A stretch of 64,000 nt of DNA from Pseudomonadales bacterium (GTDB lineage Bacteria; Pseudomonadota; Gammaproteobacteria; Pseudomonadales; Ketobacteraceae): contig PAPM01000037.1 of NCBI GenBank assembly GCA_002708905.1, positions 1 to 64,000 on the forward strand, in the 5' to 3' direction. The number at the start of each line of letters is the position of its first letter. Position 1 is the first letter of the stretch. The notes beneath the pieces are model-generated. The model saw only the letters and a program-made list of their open reading frames with translations. It did not search any database and had not been told where the DNA came from. Of the stretch, positions 1 to 8,048 are shown piece by piece. A program made the translations under genes and the position numbers.

Positions 1-1085
1 AACACCACAAAGGTGACGATGGCCAGCAGGGCCACCAGCACGCTGGCCTGATGCAGGAAGTCGCCGATGGAATGGGCCAGGAACACGCTGGTGCCGGTGG
101 CTTTGAGGATGGCACTCAGACAGAGGCCGCCGCCAAACAGCAGCAATACACCCCAGTCGGCTGTGCTCTCGATGTTATCCCAGCGTACGACTCGGAACAG
201 GGCCAACAGGATGATGGCATTGATGGCGATAAGGCTGTCCAGCTTCGCCAGTCCACCCAACAGGTTGTTTAGGGGGCCGCTGAAAATCCAGCACAAGGCA
301 GTGAAGGCAAAGATCAGCAGGGTGATGATGCGGGCGGGTGTCCACTGCATGGGTTCGACTTTGGCGCTGAAATGGTGGTTCAGGTCCGGTTTCACCAAAA
401 TAAACAGCACCAGCATGGCGGCCGGTAACAGGATCAACGCAATTGGAAGGGCCATCTGCATCCACTGGAAAAAATTCAGGTTGGCCTGGGCGGCGGCAAT
501 GGCATTGGGCGGGCTGCCTACCAACGTGCCGATACCGCCGATACTGGCGCAGTAGGCAACACCCAATAGCACAAAGATGTAGGTGTTGCGGTGTTGTTTG
601 GCATCCAGCTGCCGCAGCATCCCCAACACCAGTGGCAACATCATGGCGGTGGTGGCGGTATTGCTGATCCACATGGACAGTCCCGCGGAGACGGCGAACA
701 TCAGGATCACGGCTATCTTCAGCCGGCCCCGGGCGATGGCTAGTATCTTGTTGGCGATGGCGACATCAAGACCCTGGCAGTGCAGGGCCGCCGCCAGCGC
801 AAAGCCACCCAGAAACAGGAAGATAATCGGATTGGCAAAATGACTGAGGGCAGCGGGGGTTTCGAATACGCCGAACACCACCGCCAGCAAGGGCACCAGC
901 AGGGCGGTGATGCTCACATGCAGGGCCTCCGTCAGCCAGAGGATGCCCACAAACACCAGGATGCTCAGTCCGGTGACGAGCTGGGGTTCCAACGGCAGGG
1001 TGTGGTAGAGCACGAAAAACAGGATCACGTCCGCGACGATGATAAGGTGTTTCCAGTGCAGAATAGGAGGGTTGGGGTCTGTCAT
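1..1085 (-). CDS. SLC13/DASS-family sodium:anion symporter (3' end beyond window)
   Basis: Reading the reverse strand from the ATG at 1085 gives an open frame with no stop to base 1, so at least 361 residues of a polytopic membrane protein are visible and the C-terminus is missing. It starts MTDPNPPILHWKHLI. Two re-entrant-loop signatures of the DASS family are clear: SNTATTAMMLPL after the first half, and GTLVGSPPNAIAAA about 45 residues later. Such proteins import di/tricarboxylates, sulfate or phosphate with Na+; the substrate cannot be read here. The FHA gene lies 49 bases upstream on the same strand, so the two may be co-transcribed. Confidence 0.9.
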   Translation of the reverse strand, partial: MTDPNPPILHWKHLIIVADVILFFVLYHTLPLEPQLVTGLSILVFVGILWLTEALHVSITALLVPLLAVVFGVFETPAALSHFANPIIFLFLGGFALAAALHCQGLDVAIANKILAIARGRLKIAVILMFAVSAGLSMWISNTATTAMMLPLVLGMLRQLDAKQHRNTYIFVLLGVAYCASIGGIGTLVGSPPNAIAAAQANLNFFQWMQMALPIALILLPAAMLVLFILVKPDLNHHFSAKVEPMQWTPARIITLLIFAFTALCWIFSGPLNNLLGGLAKLDSLIAINAIILLALFRVVRWDNIESTADWGVLLLFGGGLCLSAILKATGTSVFLAHSIGDFLHQASVLVALLAIVTFVV

Positions 1086-1134
1086 GGTGGCCGCCTTGGC
1101 TTACAATCCAGCCCAAACCTTAGCAAGGTTTGCC

Positions 1135-1557
1135 TCAGGCGGCGAGGGGTGTCGCCTCCAGGAACACAAACTGGAAATCCCCGATCTCGATGCGATCGCC
1201 GTTTTCCACCACAGCGGTTTCCACAGGCTCACCGTTAACGATGCAGCCGCCGCTGTCCGGGTGGGTGGTGATCATCCACAGGTCGTCCAGATGTTCGATG
1301 TTAAGATGGCAATCCAGCAGGCTTGGGTCCCGCAGGTAGAAGTCCACACCGCTGGTGGAACCCAGGGTCCAGTTGCGTTGGCCGTGCTGGGGGCGCAGTA
1401 CCATCTCCAGGCCTCGGAAAGGCGATGAGACCATGATCAGGCGGGCGTGCTCGCAGGGGGTGCTGGACCAGGTTCTGGACTGCTGGTCCAGCAGAAAAGC
1501 CTGTACGGATTTGAGTAAGCGATCTTGAATGGCGGAGCCCATTGCCATTGCCTCCAT
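1135..1557 (-). CDS. FHA-domain protein
   Basis: This 140-residue soluble protein is mostly one forkhead-associated domain. The stretch from about residue 55 holds the expected core: a GR-like strand (WTLGSTSGVDFYL), then LLDCHLNIEH and the late NGEPVE and NGDRIEIGDFQF strands. The canonical phosphothreonine pocket (GR...S..H) is imperfect: GSTSG and DCHLNIEH stand in for it, so phosphopeptide binding is likely but not certain. There is no catalytic or membrane part. It is divergent from the UbiB-like kinase gene (126-base gap); a regulatory link between a phosphopeptide reader and that atypical kinase is possible but only inferred. Confidence 0.75.
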   Translation of the reverse strand: MEAMAMGSAIQDRLLKSVQAFLLDQQSRTWSSTPCEHARLIMVSSPFRGLEMVLRPQHGQRNWTLGSTSGVDFYLRDPSLLDCHLNIEHLDDLWMITTHPDSGGCIVNGEPVETAVVENGDRIEIGDFQFVFLEATPLAA

Positions 1558-1682
1558 GAACTGGTAAATGCTGACTGCTCCTGTGTATGATGGGATCTAT
1601 AAGATTATAAAAACAGGGCAATAGGTCACAGAAAGCCCCGGCAATAACAACACAACAAACTGACTTTGAGGGAACCCGCTGC

Positions 1683-3368
1683 ATGGGCATGCTATCCAAC
1701 CCGGTTAAGGACGTGAGACGCCTTAATGAGATCTTTTCCATTCTGATTAAGTACGGCTTTGGCGACATGCTGCGTCGTATGGGGCTGGCCAACACGGCGG
1801 AGCAGGCCAGTCGCCTGATGCGGTCGCCGATTTCCAATGAGATGCTGAATATGCGGCCGCCGCAACGGTTTCGCTGCGCTATTGAAGAGATGGGCCCCAC
1901 CTTTATCAAGCTGGGGCAGATCCTGGCGACGCGGGTGGATCTGTTCAGCCAGGACATGATCCACGAGTTGGAAAAACTGCAGGACGACGCACCGGTGATG
2001 CCCTATGCGGAGATCGAGCCGTTGATCGAGAAGGCCCTGGGCGCACCGCCCACCAAAGTGTTCCGTTACATCAACGAGCAGCCCCTGGCCAGTGCCTCCA
2101 TTGCCCAGGTGCACGAGGCCATGACCAAGAAAGGCGAGCGGGTGGTGTTGAAGGTGCGCAAACCCGGGGTGAAGCGCACCATCGAGGCAGACCTGCGCTT
2201 GATGCACAGCATGGCCCGGCTTATCAATATTCAGTCGGTGGAGTTGCGTCGTTATCGTCCGGAAGAAATGGTGCGGGAGTTCGAGCGCTCCCTGCGCCGG
2301 GAACTGGATTTCACCATCGAGGCGAAAAACTCCGAACGCATTGCCCGCAACCTGCGTAAATTCAAATGGCTGAAGATTCCCAAAGTCTATTGGCAGTGGA
2401 CCAGCGAAACCCTGAACGTGCAGGAGTTTGTGCAGGGCACCTCCGCCAAGGATTCGGAGGCACTGGACCGCATGGGCGTGGACCGGGAATTATTGGCCCG
2501 CCGGGGTTCCCAGGTGGCGTGGAAGTGTATGTTGGAAGATGGCCTGTTCCATGCCGATCCCCATCCCGGTAATTTTTATGTGTTGCCTGGCAACGGTATT
2601 GCCATGCTGGACTTCGGCATGGTGGGCAAGCTCAGTTACCAGCGCCGCGAGCAGATCATCCGTCTGGTGCGTTCCATTATTTTCCAGGAGACGGATACCG
2701 CTGCGGCCGTATTGGTGGAGTGGAGTAACAGCGACAACATTGATGTGGAAGCGCTGGCCCGGGATTGCGCCGATCTGGTGGAGCAGTATTACGGATTAAA
2801 TCTGAATGAGATTGATATTCCCCAGGTGATTCTGGATTGCATGGCCCTGATGCGAAATTACGATCTGGTCATGCCGTCGGATATTACCCTCGCGGCGAAG
2901 GCGTTTATCACGCTGGAGGGCTTCGGCCGTTTGGTGAAGCCGGATTTCAATCTGATGGATGCGGCGGAGCCCCTGATTCGGGATCTGATCAAGAAGCGCT
3001 ATCATCCGGTGCGGTTAGCCCGCTCCCTGGGCAGTCGCGCCATCAAACTGGTGGACCGCATTTACGAGCCGCCTTCCGAGTTGCCTCAGGTGCACAGCCA
3101 GGGCAGCAGCTCAAAAATGGATGCCTACCTGATGGATCGTTTATCCTATCGCCTGGAAGATGCATCCTACCGTCAGACCCAGGCCATCTACGATGTGGGC
3201 TTTCTGATTATGTTCACCCTGATGTTGATTACGCCCTATGGTCCGCGCATCTACGACATCAGTGTGTTGAATGTGATTGGTATATTGGGTGTGCTGGGTG
3301 TGATTGCCAATGTGTCCAGAGTTCAGGTGGTCACCTGGTGGCAACGTAAAAAACGGGATTTAAGTTAA
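1683..3368 (+). CDS. UbiB/ABC1-family atypical protein kinase-like ATPase
   Basis: This 561-residue protein is a typical UbiB/ABC1 member. It carries the KxGQ motif (FIKLGQILATR, about residue 79), the alanine-rich nucleotide loop in PLASASIAQVH, the lysine motif VLKVRKPG, then FHADPHPGN and MLDFGMVGKL, the catalytic and metal-binding segments. The last 60 residues contain hydrophobic helices (FLIMFTLMLITPYG and VLNVIGILGVLGVIA), as in UbiB. The family supports ubiquinone biosynthesis or lipid trafficking at the inner membrane. No ubi genes are nearby, so this may be an ABC1 paralogue rather than UbiB itself. The ATG at 1683 follows a GAGGGA-type ribosome site; a second ATG at 1689 is possible. 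Confidence 0.88.
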   Translation: MGMLSNPVKDVRRLNEIFSILIKYGFGDMLRRMGLANTAEQASRLMRSPISNEMLNMRPPQRFRCAIEEMGPTFIKLGQILATRVDLFSQDMIHELEKLQDDAPVMPYAEIEPLIEKALGAPPTKVFRYINEQPLASASIAQVHEAMTKKGERVVLKVRKPGVKRTIEADLRLMHSMARLINIQSVELRRYRPEEMVREFERSLRRELDFTIEAKNSERIARNLRKFKWLKIPKVYWQWTSETLNVQEFVQGTSAKDSEALDRMGVDRELLARRGSQVAWKCMLEDGLFHADPHPGNFYVLPGNGIAMLDFGMVGKLSYQRREQIIRLVRSIIFQETDTAAAVLVEWSNSDNIDVEALARDCADLVEQYYGLNLNEIDIPQVILDCMALMRNYDLVMPSDITLAAKAFITLEGFGRLVKPDFNLMDAAEPLIRDLIKKRYHPVRLARSLGSRAIKLVDRIYEPPSELPQVHSQGSSSKMDAYLMDRLSYRLEDASYRQTQAIYDVGFLIMFTLMLITPYGPRIYDISVLNVIGILGVLGVIANVSRVQVVTWWQRKKRDLS

Positions 3369-3388
3369 CAGCAATAAAGGGGATCGTG

Positions 3389-3793
3389 ATGAAGTGGTTT
3401 CTGTTGGGGTTGGTTTTGTTCGGTGCAACAGTTTGGGCGCAGCCGGTTATAGATGCGGTGCCGCTTCATCATCTGGTGTTGGTGAGTTTTACCGAGAGCA
3501 GTACCGCACAACAAAGGCAGCAGGTGATCGATGATTCGCTGAGCCTGTTGCGGGAAATTCCCGGTGTGGAAACGGTGGCGGCGGGCCGGAAAGCGGCTTC
3601 CGATCGCCCCGTTCACATCAAGGATTATGATGTGGCGATCTATGTCCGATTAAGCAATGAAAAAGCGTTGGCCAATTACAGCAGTCATCCCAAACATCTC
3701 CAACTTCTGCAGCGAAACAAACCCGCCATTGGTGCCATTAAGGTGATCGATTTTCTCAGTGATAATACAAATGTGGACTCTCTCGCTGAGTAA
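3389..3793 (+). CDS. Exported Dabb (stress-responsive A/B barrel) domain protein
   Basis: This is a small protein of about 134 residues with a signal peptide (MKWFLLGLVLFGATVWA, cleavage probably after AWA/WAQ) followed by a Dabb dimeric alpha-beta barrel. Visible features are the first strand HHLVLVSFTE, the EIPGVETVAAGRKA turn, DYDVAIYVRLSN and the AIGAIKVIDF strand. Dabb proteins are ferredoxin-like dimers, often of unknown function; a periplasmic location is inferred from the signal peptide. A GTG at 3386 is in frame, but the AAGGGGA ribosome site fits the ATG at 3389 better. It lies 20 bases after the UbiB-like gene and is probably co-transcribed. Confidence 0.8.
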   Translation: MKWFLLGLVLFGATVWAQPVIDAVPLHHLVLVSFTESSTAQQRQQVIDDSLSLLREIPGVETVAAGRKAASDRPVHIKDYDVAIYVRLSNEKALANYSSHPKHLQLLQRNKPAIGAIKVIDFLSDNTNVDSLAE

Positions 3794-3811
3794 AAATAAC
3801 AAACTGCTTTA

Positions 3812-3827
3812 AGTGAACTTGATCACA
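3812..3827. promoter_or_regulatory. Crp/Vfr-like binding site
   Basis: The sequence AGTGA-ACTTGA-TCACA matches the Crp consensus TGTGA-N6-TCACA at nine of the ten fixed positions. It sits only 19 bases after the Dabb stop codon and about 380 bases before the next start, so it would need a far-upstream transcription start if it acts on that gene. A single match in a 64-kb window can occur by chance. Confidence 0.4.
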
Positions 3828-4027
3828 AAATTGGTTGTGCTTTGATCGCCCCTGAATCTGATCGAGAGGTGGCCGGTTTAATAAATAGGCATTCACTCGA
3901 TAATCATTTGTTATCAGCGCCAAAGAGAAAGCCACGATTCAATATAAAAAAAATGCTAACCCGCTCACTGCGTGCTGCGTAAGTGATTGTAAAACTTTGT
4001 GCTCTGACGGTTACTCCAATTTGCTTG

Positions 4028-4050
4028 TTTGAATTCAGCACAAATTCAAA
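4028..4050. repeat. 8-bp inverted repeat TTTGAATT-N7-AATTCAAA
   Basis: The arms at 4028-4035 and 4043-4050 are perfectly complementary. No T-tract follows, so it is more like a protein-binding site than a terminator. It lies about 160 bases before the pseudo-receiver gene start. Confidence 0.35.
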
Positions 4051-4207
4051 GAACCCTGCGCCGGCTGATTACTTTTTTGACGAAAAAATTTAGCTGGCAA
4101 GACTGCGGTTTGTCATCTTAACTGATTTTTAATTCAACCAACGCTTTGCCGTGATCTTGTTGCCGAGTCACGACAAAGATGGATTTCTGGGAAGTGTTTG
4201 AATAGTT

Positions 4208-4879
4208 ATGGACAGCAACCGTACGATTTCTTTGCACGGTTTTCGTGACACGGACGAAACTGTTTTTTGCAGCTTGCTTTCATTGCTTTCTTTCAAAACC
4301 AATGCGGTGTGGGAAGTAGTGGAAGATGAGACCTGCGATGTCACTGTGGTGGATGTGGATTCCAACCAGGGTTTGAGTCTGGCAGAAACCATGGAGAACA
4401 ATGGCCGTCGGGTGATTCGCTTTGGCCAGCTGTCTTCTATGGGTGCGGCCGGTGAAATGTGTCTGCAGAAGCCGTTGCGCGCCGCCAATATCCTGAAATG
4501 CCTTAATAGCCTGAATCAGGGTGACAGCTCCGGCCACGGTGAACAAACTGCTGTGCCTGTCGTTGCGGAATCCATTAAGGAAGAAACCGTCGCGGGGTTT
4601 CGGCTGCGGCGTTGGCCCTGTCAGGAAATTCTTAATGCCTATCCGGGATCAAGTCGCCTGTGCGCCTTGTTGATGAAGGAGGCATTGACCATCGAGCAAA
4701 CCGTTGAACGCTCTGGTATGGCAGCCGATATCGTTTGGGATTTTGTCAATGCCTGTCAGCAGCGAAATTTTGTAGTTGAACAAAGCATCACGATAACGAC
4801 CCGGAATAGGTCTGAGCATAAGCCCGCTAATGCCGGTTTGTTTGCGATGTTGCGTTCACGATTTGGCAGCCGAGGTTAG
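4208..4879 (+). CDS. Pseudo-receiver protein with C-terminal winged-helix-like region, first gene of GTPase/Roadblock module
   Basis: I do not recognise a named family for this 223-residue soluble protein. Residues 1-105 resemble a response-regulator receiver: strand VTVVDVDS with aspartates 49 and 51, and the conserved-lysine context LQKPLRAANILKCL (K88). The acidic pocket near the N-terminus is not clear, so it may not be phosphorylated. Residues 125-195 form an alpha-rich segment (LCALLMKEALTIEQTVERSG, then a turn and NFVVEQS) that could be a winged helix. The stop is two bases before the GTPase start, so translation is probably coupled. By context it may be an adaptor or regulator of the GTPase switch; that role is inference. 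Confidence 0.6.
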   Translation: MDSNRTISLHGFRDTDETVFCSLLSLLSFKTNAVWEVVEDETCDVTVVDVDSNQGLSLAETMENNGRRVIRFGQLSSMGAAGEMCLQKPLRAANILKCLNSLNQGDSSGHGEQTAVPVVAESIKEETVAGFRLRRWPCQEILNAYPGSSRLCALLMKEALTIEQTVERSGMAADIVWDFVNACQQRNFVVEQSITITTRNRSEHKPANAGLFAMLRSRFGSRG

Positions 4880-4881
4880 TT

Positions 4882-5409
4882 GTGGCGGAGTTAAAGTTTG
4901 TAATTACGGGAACGGCGGGTGTCGGGAAAACCACTGCAATCTGTGCGCTAAGTGATGTGCCGCCGGTTGCAACGGATGCCGACACCACCGATGAATTATC
5001 CCTGATCAAAAACACCACCACAGTGGCGTTTGATTTTGGTGAGGTGATATTGGATGACGGCGTACGGGTGCGTATTTACGGAACCCCCGGCCAGGAACGT
5101 TTCCGTCATATGTGGGAAATCATCGCTGAAGGCGCCCTGGGCCTGATTATTCTGGTGGATAACAGCCGCCCTGACCCGTTGCAGGATTTGATGATGTATA
5201 TCGATAACTTTCAGCAGCTAATCGCGGAAACCGGTTTTGTTGTTGGGGTGACACGCTGCGATCGCTCGGATCGGGTGAGCATCGATGACTACTACTCATA
5301 TCTGGAGAGTCGGGAGTTGTTTTGCCCTGTTATAGAGGCAGATCCGCGCAGCCGGGAAGATATGGTGGCTTTGATGGATGCTTTGATGGCTATGTTGGAG
5401 TGTGCATAA
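4882..5409 (+). CDS. MglA-like small Ras-type GTPase
   Basis: This is a 175-residue single-domain GTPase. G1 is GTAGVGKTT (residues 10-18), a G2-like threonine lies in TTTVAFDFG, G3 is GTPGQERFRHMW (67-78) and G4 is VTRCDRSD (123-130), where TRCD replaces the usual NKxD. The DxxG aspartate of G3 is replaced (YGTPGQ), as in several prokaryotic Ras-like proteins. Proteins of this group are switches regulated by Roadblock-domain GAPs, exemplified by MglA-MglB in cell polarity and motility. It starts with GTG at 4882 behind a GAGG site and abuts the Roadblock gene with no gap. Confidence 0.88.
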   Translation: MAELKFVITGTAGVGKTTAICALSDVPPVATDADTTDELSLIKNTTTVAFDFGEVILDDGVRVRIYGTPGQERFRHMWEIIAEGALGLIILVDNSRPDPLQDLMMYIDNFQQLIAETGFVVGVTRCDRSDRVSIDDYYSYLESRELFCPVIEADPRSREDMVALMDALMAMLECA

Positions 5410-5802
5410 ATGTTGGCAGAGAAAGAAGAGAATTCAATCAAACGGAGCGTGGTGGATCAGAATCTGAAGGAACTCATTTCTTCAGTGGACTCAATCTATG
5501 CTGTGGTGTTGTCCAGCATCGATGGGCATCCCATTGCTCGCCAGGCGCAGGATAATTTTGAGGATTCCAAGCTGGCGGCGATGACCAGTTCCTGTTTGGC
5601 GTTGGGTGAAAAAATTGCCATGGAAGCCAATCAGAATGGTTGTGATTTCGTGATTATCCAGAATCAGGATGGCTTTCTGGCGCTCAAGCGGGTGGGGCGT
5701 AAGCTGGTATTGACCACATTGGCGGACAAGTCCATCAATATGGGAATGTTGTTATCGGCCACCCGGCAAGCTGCAGAAAAGCTTTATCAGGAAATTACCT
5801 GA
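5410..5802 (+). CDS. Roadblock/LC7-domain protein (MglB-like)
   Basis: This 130-residue protein is one Roadblock/LC7 fold. An N-terminal helix (LKELISSVDSIYAVVLSSIDG) leads into the core strand, followed by the long helix AAMTSSCLALGEKIAMEAN, then the strands FVIIQNQDGFLALKRVG and KLVLTTLADKSINMGML. Such dimers act as GAPs or scaffolds for MglA-type GTPases. Its start codon directly follows the GTPase stop, which strongly suggests a functional pair and stoichiometric expression. GAP activity is inferred from the pairing. Confidence 0.85.
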   Translation: MLAEKEENSIKRSVVDQNLKELISSVDSIYAVVLSSIDGHPIARQAQDNFEDSKLAAMTSSCLALGEKIAMEANQNGCDFVIIQNQDGFLALKRVGRKLVLTTLADKSINMGMLLSATRQAAEKLYQEIT

Positions 5803-5859
5803 AGTAATCAAACAAGCAGTATTTGAAAAATAATCTGGCTGTTCATAAGGAGAGAGAAA

Positions 5860-6267
5860 ATGGCAGATTTAAATGGCATGTGTCAAAACCTGGTGAGTGA
5901 TGTAAGTGATGCTCTGGGGGCCGCGGTGGTGGATTTGTCTTCCGGCCTGCTGTTGGCAGCCCATCACAATGTACCCTATTTTACCCAGAGTTATCTGGAC
6001 GCGGTAGCGGCGGCTGCGGTGGATATGTTCCGTGGTAAAACCATTACCACCGTTGAAAAAATGCTGGCCGGTCAGCGCGGTTCTGAAGTGATGAACTCCA
6101 TCAAGGAAGTTCAGATGAGTACAGAACGTACCTATCACTTCATGTCGGTGGTGCCCGGCAAGGAAAACTGCCTGATGGTGTTGATCACCGGTCGCAAAGC
6201 CAACCTGGGTATGGGATGGTCCGCGATGCGTGGTGTCCTGCCTGAAATCGCACCCCTCTGCCCTTAA
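5860..6267 (+). CDS. Second Roadblock/LC7-domain protein
   Basis: This 135-residue protein has a strong AAGGAGAG ribosome site eight bases before its ATG. It has the Roadblock layout (AALGAAVVDLSSGLLLAAHH, then AAAAVDMFRGKTITTVEKML, then YHFMSVVPGKENCLMVLITG). It is clearly diverged from the neighbouring Roadblock protein, so it is not a recent duplicate. Two different Roadblock partners for one GTPase recall the systems in Myxococcus and archaea where one partner is a GAP and the other a scaffold or effector. The strong ribosome site suggests it is made in excess over the GTPase. Confidence 0.8.
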   Translation: MADLNGMCQNLVSDVSDALGAAVVDLSSGLLLAAHHNVPYFTQSYLDAVAAAAVDMFRGKTITTVEKMLAGQRGSEVMNSIKEVQMSTERTYHFMSVVPGKENCLMVLITGRKANLGMGWSAMRGVLPEIAPLCP

Positions 6268-6365
6268 GTCAATTTTGCAGAGGTTGGTGACCAACATCAA
6301 CCTCTGCTCGTTTCATTTTTGGTTGCACGACATATGTGTGCGGCTGAAATTCAGGGTTAACGTTC

Positions 6366-7997
6366 ATGGTTGAAATCGTCGGCGCAGTAGATGGTCAGGC
6401 CTCGCAGTTCAGTGAGCATGACATTCTGAATACCCTGGATCAACCGCAAGCTCTGCAACATCTCGCTACCTTTACCGGGCGTCCGGCAACGCAATTGTTC
6501 GTGGCGGATAATGCAGTAATCAAACTGCGTACGGATTTTGTTTTCCAACCCAAGGATGTGCAACGTCGGGCGCTTGCTGCCTTGCAGGAAGAGCGCCGTT
6601 TGCAGGTGCATCACCCCGCCAAAACCTGGTTTCACTGTGATTGGAACGGTCAGTTGGTGATTGGCAACATTGCCCCGCGATTGAACCCATTGCACCGGGA
6701 AATGCCGGAGGCTTTGGTCGTGGATAGAGAGCAGGCGCTGGCGTGGTTCGGCGCGTTGTTTTCACTCTATATGGACACCGCCCTTAATCATGACCGGCGC
6801 CTGGACGAAGGGCTTTCGAATTTCGGTGCGGATGAACAGGGTAGAATTTATTATCTGGATGATGATTTTTACTCATGGGATGACTACACCAGTCTGGCGC
6901 TGGTACTGGGTGTCTGGATTCGTCAGTTGGAGCAGGTGGATGAGGCGTTCTGTGAACAACTGGCGCTGGTGATCGCGGGAACGCTAATGGAAAAGTCCGG
7001 TAGTATTCATGCGATTCATATGTTGCATGGACAGCTACGCAATAATTTGGCGGTGGGTGAGCGGGAGCGAGCCTGCATAGCAACCGTTATGCAAGTGTTG
7101 TCGGTGTGCAGTCGCAATGGTTACAAGGCCGCGCGAGCAGCTGCGCAACAGAATAAGCCGGCGGGTGAAGTTATTTCCAACGTGGTGTCACTCTCAGCGA
7201 CGACCAATGTGCCAAATGCAGAGCCTGGTGTTTCCCGGTATCTGCTCACCAATATCACGGAACCGCGCTTCGCGGTGATTGCCGATGTGCATGCCAACAG
7301 TAGCGCATTGCAAGCGGTACTGGACGATATTGATGCCAACCATATTCAGCAGATTCTGGTGTTGGGGGATTTGGTCGGCTATGGGCCGGACCCGGCAACC
7401 TGTATTGATATGTTGCGACAACGGGATTGCCTGATCGTGCAGGGCAATCATGATTACGCGGCCTCCTGCGGTGATACCCATCGCGGCTTTTCCAAGCTGG
7501 CGACCTGGAGCATTGAATGGACCCGGCAAAATCTGGATGCCAGCTATCTGGATTGGTTGGGAACCTTGCCTCCCATTTATTTTCAGGAAGACTGGATGGC
7601 AGTACACGGGGCGCCCGTGGATAAAAGCTATTTCTTTGCTTACGTGTACCACATGACCTATCAGAGCAATCTGGATTGGTTGCAGGAACACAAGCTGGCG
7701 ACGGCCTTCCATGGTCACAGTCATCTGCAGATGTGTTATTACCGTCGTGGGAAAATTGATGACAAGAACCTGGAGATGCATCAAGACCTGACGAAGAATC
7801 TGGGGACGCTGGTGTGCCCCGGTTCGGTTGGGCAACCCCGTGGCGGTGAGAGTCGTGCAGAGTATGCAATTTATGACAGCGCTACCCGGCAACTGGAGAT
7901 GAAACGGGTGGCGTATGATATTTCCAATACGGTGGAGATTATGCAGCGTTTGCAGTTCCCGGCTCAGCTCTATGAGCGCCTGACCGTGGGGGCATAG
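6366..7997 (+). CDS. Kinase-like N-terminal region fused to a calcineurin-like metallophosphoesterase
   Basis: This is a 543-residue two-part protein. Residues about 303-540 are a metallophosphoesterase with all metal motifs: DVH (D307, H309), GDLVGYGPDP (from G334), GNHD (360-363), VHGAP near 415 and GHSH near 450. Residues about 20-225 resemble a degraded kinase/phosphotransferase fold: LFVADNAVIKLR could be the lysine strand, and LDEGLSNFGADEQGRIYYLDDDFY resembles a catalytic loop followed by a DxD metal site. A linker of low-complexity residues (225-295) joins them. It is 98 bases after the second Roadblock gene and is likely part of the same module. It could reverse or sense phosphorylation that controls the GTPase; substrate unknown. 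Confidence 0.75.
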   Translation: MVEIVGAVDGQASQFSEHDILNTLDQPQALQHLATFTGRPATQLFVADNAVIKLRTDFVFQPKDVQRRALAALQEERRLQVHHPAKTWFHCDWNGQLVIGNIAPRLNPLHREMPEALVVDREQALAWFGALFSLYMDTALNHDRRLDEGLSNFGADEQGRIYYLDDDFYSWDDYTSLALVLGVWIRQLEQVDEAFCEQLALVIAGTLMEKSGSIHAIHMLHGQLRNNLAVGERERACIATVMQVLSVCSRNGYKAARAAAQQNKPAGEVISNVVSLSATTNVPNAEPGVSRYLLTNITEPRFAVIADVHANSSALQAVLDDIDANHIQQILVLGDLVGYGPDPATCIDMLRQRDCLIVQGNHDYAASCGDTHRGFSKLATWSIEWTRQNLDASYLDWLGTLPPIYFQEDWMAVHGAPVDKSYFFAYVYHMTYQSNLDWLQEHKLATAFHGHSHLQMCYYRRGKIDDKNLEMHQDLTKNLGTLVCPGSVGQPRGGESRAEYAIYDSATRQLEMKRVAYDISNTVEIMQRLQFPAQLYERLTVGA

Positions 7998-8007
7998 AGG
8001 GTTGAAC

Positions 8008-8027
8008 GAGCCGGTTTGCACCGGCTC
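8008..8027. terminator. Hairpin between convergent genes
   Basis: GAGCCGGT-TTGC-ACCGGCTC is a perfect 8-bp stem with a four-base loop in the 51-base gap between the phosphoesterase and cyanase stop codons. No T-tract follows on either strand, so termination strength is uncertain; it may serve both convergent units. Confidence 0.5.
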
Positions 8028-8048
8028 AGCGAATTACCTGTAAACGAG

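Larger units (their letters stand above)
3794..4207. other. 414-base non-coding leader upstream of the Roadblock/GTPase module
   Basis: This AT-rich stretch has no plausible coding frame. It contains a near-perfect Crp-type palindrome at 3812-3827 and an 8-bp inverted repeat at 4028-4050. No obvious Rho-independent terminator follows the Dabb gene. The length is unusual for this compact window and suggests a regulated promoter or an untranslated RNA leader for the downstream module. Confidence 0.5.

Noticed and set aside
51-672. Several short frames on both strands at the left edge
   Set aside because: All overlap the SLC13-type transporter, whose open frame continues beyond the window edge and carries the family signatures.
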